From NCBI GenBank assembly GCA_019358875.1, contig JAHHIF010000017.1:1-64000 (forward strand): a stretch of DNA of 64,000 nucleotides. The letters are read 5' to 3'. The DNA is from Symplocastrum torsivum CPER-KK1 (GTDB lineage Bacteria; Cyanobacteriota; Cyanobacteriia; Cyanobacteriales; Coleofasciculaceae). Both the position numbers and the translations under genes were made by a program. Positions 62,163 through 64,000 of this stretch are shown in pieces. The notes beneath the pieces are model-generated. The model saw only the letters and a list, made by a program, of their open reading frames with translations. It was not told the origin of the DNA and did not search any database. Positions within the stretch are counted from its first letter, which is position 1; each line of letters opens with the position of its first letter.

Positions 62163-62672
62163 ATGCGTCGATTGTTAGCTTTGATTTTTGCCGTTAGTCT
62201 GTGGTTTACCTATACAACCGCAGCCTCAGCAAACACATCGGAACCGAAAGCGGGACTTGTGCCATGCAGTGAATCCCCAGCTTTTCAGCAACGGGCTAAG
62301 GATGCTAAAGATACCATTGGCGATCCCCGTTCAGGAGAAAACCGATTTGACTATTACAGCAAAAACTTCCTTTGCGGCCCCGATGGTTTACCTCGCATCA
62401 TCGCGGATGGTAGCCTGAGTCATGCTGATGAATTTATCATCCCTGGCTTACTATTTCTTTACATCGCTGGTTGGATTGGTTGGGTTGGTCGTTCTTACCT
62501 GATATCGGTCAGAAAAGAACCTAATCCAGAAATGAAAGAAATCATCATTGATGTGCCCCGTGCCCTCAAATTCATGTTAACTGGCTTTACTTGGCCCTTA
62601 GCAGCGATCAAAGAATTTCTTTCTGGTGAACTAACCGCTAAGGAAGAGGAAATTCCAGTTTCACCTCGTTAA
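62163..62672 (+). CDS. psaF: Photosystem I subunit III (PsaF)
   Basis: 169 residues from ATG 62163, preceded by AAAGGAAA. A lumen-targeting signal (1-23, ending ASA) is followed by the lumenal part with CSESPAFQQRA and NFLCGPDGLPR (two Cys). A transmembrane helix (FIIPGLLFLYIAGWIGWVG) and the C-terminal part (EIIIDVPRALKFMLTGFTWP) complete it. PsaF binds plastocyanin/cytochrome c6 on plant PSI and helps assemble antenna in cyanobacteria. psaJ follows 40 bp downstream. Confidence 0.97.
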   Translation: MRRLLALIFAVSLWFTYTTAASANTSEPKAGLVPCSESPAFQQRAKDAKDTIGDPRSGENRFDYYSKNFLCGPDGLPRIIADGSLSHADEFIIPGLLFLYIAGWIGWVGRSYLISVRKEPNPEMKEIIIDVPRALKFMLTGFTWPLAAIKEFLSGELTAKEEEIPVSPR

Positions 62673-62712
62673 TCTTGTTTAACTTACTTACTGAATTTTG
62701 GGAGAATAGTTC

Positions 62713-62847
62713 ATGGCAGCAAAACAAAATGATTTTCTTACCTGGCTTTCCCTGGCACCAGTCCAGCTTATCCTTCTACTCTCAGGTCATGCTGTGCTGT
62801 TAATCGCAATAAATATCCTTTACCCAGATCTACTCTCTTTGGGCTAA
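62713..62847 (+). CDS. psaJ: Photosystem I subunit IX (PsaJ)
   Basis: 44 residues in one transmembrane helix: MAAKQNDFLTWLSLAPVQLI followed by a hydrophobic stretch and NILYPDLLSLG. The F..WLSLAPV start and FPDLL-like end are the PsaJ pattern, and the position behind psaF is the standard operon. GGGAGAATAGTTC upstream supplies the ribosome-binding site. Confidence 0.92.
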   Translation: MAAKQNDFLTWLSLAPVQLILLLSGHAVLLIAINILYPDLLSLG

Positions 62848-62907
62848 GGTTCTGACAGTAGTCGTTGAGAAAAGCCATCTTTCAAGGTTTTCTAATTAGA
62901 GTTGGTT

Positions 62908-62943
62908 GAAACCCGTGATTGTTGAAAAGCGATCGCGGGTTTC
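62908..62943 (+). terminator. Terminator hairpin of psaFJ
   Basis: An 8-bp stem GAAACCCG (62908-62915) with CGGGTTTC (62936-62943) and a loop of 20 bases that includes a GCGATCG site. 60 bp after psaJ. Confidence 0.6.
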
Positions 62944-63041
62944 ATGTATTACAAATGTCGGTCTAAGATAGCATAGTCATGAGGAGCTTAAGTTGCTTCT
63001 GTAGCTTGCTTTTTATTGGAATATCCAGAAGTGAGAAAAAG

Positions 63042-63641
63042 ATGACTGGAAAGAAGATTTTAATGCTTGTAGGTGACTTTGTTGAAGACTATGAGGTGAT
63101 GGTACCTTTCCAAGCATTACAAATGGTAGGACATACCGTTCATGCTGTTTGCCCTGATAAAAAAGCGGGAGAAACAGTAAGAACAGCCGTTCACAACTTT
63201 GAAGGTGACCAAACCTACAGCGAAAAACCAGGTCACAACTTCAAATTAAACGCGACATTTGATGAAGTAACCGCTGATTCCTACGATGCCTTGGTAATTC
63301 CTGGAGGTCGTGCCCCGGAATATATTCGCCTCAATGACAAGGTACTCGAAATTACCCGTCACTTTGCCGAGACAAAGAAGCCCATTGCATCCATTTGCCA
63401 CGGATTGCAGGTTTTAGCGGCAGCGGGTGTACTCGAAGGCAAGAGTTGCACCGCTTACCCCGCTTGTGGCCCCGATGTCACCCGTGCGGGTGGACTCTAT
63501 GTTCATATTCCACCGGATGAGGCGATGGTTGATGGCAACCTGGTAACCGCACCCGCATGGCTTGCACATCCTAACTGGTTAGCGGAATTCTTGAAGCTTT
63601 TGGGAACCAAAATTGAGCAACAAGAAATGGTTACCGCTTAA
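63042..63641 (+). CDS. DJ-1/PfpI-family protein
   Basis: 199 residues from ATG 63042 (MTGKKILMLVGDFVEDYEVM). Class-I glutamine-amidotransferase-like fold with Glu near EDYE, nucleophilic Cys in ASICHGLQVL and a following pocket (YPACGPDV). PfpI/DJ-1 members act as proteases, glyoxalases or deglycases; which applies is unknown. A 21-codon upstream extension (62979) has no support. Confidence 0.85.
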   Translation: MTGKKILMLVGDFVEDYEVMVPFQALQMVGHTVHAVCPDKKAGETVRTAVHNFEGDQTYSEKPGHNFKLNATFDEVTADSYDALVIPGGRAPEYIRLNDKVLEITRHFAETKKPIASICHGLQVLAAAGVLEGKSCTAYPACGPDVTRAGGLYVHIPPDEAMVDGNLVTAPAWLAHPNWLAEFLKLLGTKIEQQEMVTA

Positions 63642-64000
63642 TACCATATTCCTGTTAGATGGACGTTCTGGGAGGATTGTTGAACTCAATCTATAGACTT
63701 TCAGGTGTTAGGTCGTAGGTGGTAGGTTTTAGGGGAAATCTCAACTCCACGACTTGAGGAACGGGTGATTATGGTGCTATCGCCTGATAGTCGTATTACT
63801 TTGCTACGAAACAGCGATCGCTTACCTGTCCCGCAGAATATCCCCTTGAATCTGACGGTTGAGCAAGTGTTTGCCTAGTTGCGAACGTCCAGATGAATTG
63901 AACAGAAAGTGCGATCGCCTTTTAATTGAAGAGAATGATTGCTACAACACGCCGCACTAACGCCCCTTAAAAAAAGAAATGACCTCTGTTCGTAAACCAA
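63642..64000. other. Intergenic end of window with a short gene remnant
   Basis: A frame at 63771-63878 reads MVLSPDSRITLLRNSDRLPV, then PQNIPLNLTVEQVFA and stop. It looks like the C-terminal part of some protein but is too short to assign. GTAGGTGGTAGG-type repeats near 63710 and two GCGATCGC sites are also present. No full gene is seen. Confidence 0.4.

Overview
The window is a cyanobacterial chromosome segment, most likely from a filamentous species. It carries psaF-psaJ (photosystem I), a crtO-type carotene ketolase, the CoaT/CoaR cobalt system known from Synechocystis, DevBCA-type exporter genes and plastid-type PAP/fibrillin proteins. Copies of the HIP1 octamer GCGATCGC are scattered throughout. 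I saw no rRNA, tRNA or CRISPR array by eye.

Layout. 1-1.2 kb: the end of an Asp/Asn/Gln repeat protein and a secreted DUF4214-like protein. 1.7-21.4 kb: a metal and redox island. It holds a truncated cupredoxin anchor, copper ATPase copA with a MerR-type promoter, devA/devC with a broken devB, a patch of decayed genes (RTX, formylglycine-generating enzyme), a Met-rich exported protein, nrtS, two DM13 redox proteins, a DUF4079 cytochrome-b561-like protein, two histidine kinases, an OmpR-type regulator, and the divergent coaT/coaR pair with its operator. Five intergenic regions in this island carry CTCAG-type direct repeats at 11-bp spacing, which suggests a local OmpR-family regulon. 21.6-32 kb: mostly housekeeping (DUF4336, pyrG, a flavin-binding protein, a cell-wall amidase, DUF3891, glutathione reductase, a coiled-coil protein overlapping coaD). 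32-38.9 kb: a STAND-type ATPase with a GNAT-like region and HTH, a Spy-like exported protein, dps, a small gene behind a predicted RNA pseudoknot, an iron-type ABC ATPase, a deleted DUF29 gene and a PAP/fibrillin gene. 38.9-46.3 kb: an accessory zone with a TPR protein between two PAP copies, three small unknown genes divergent from an XRE regulator, a nucleoside-phosphorylase-domain protein that looks like a conflict-system effector, and a UPF0175/DUF3368 toxin-antitoxin pair between two nucleotidyltransferase remnants. 46.4-64 kb: a DECD-box helicase, crtO, a partner-switching module (STAS, REC-PP2C, anti-sigma kinase), CYP110-like P450 genes (one intact, one deleted), a phosphoketolase, a Uma2 protein, a TPR protein, an EF-G paralogue, tsaD, psaF-psaJ and a DJ-1/PfpI protein.

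How the parts fit. The left third handles copper, cobalt and periplasmic redox state; the kinase, regulator, DM13, Met-rich and EamA genes appear to share one cis motif. Many remnants are internal deletions in which both gene ends survive (DUF29, P450, PAP, nucleotidyltransferase), so short-repeat-mediated deletion and duplication seem common here. All function calls come from reading motifs; no database search was run.
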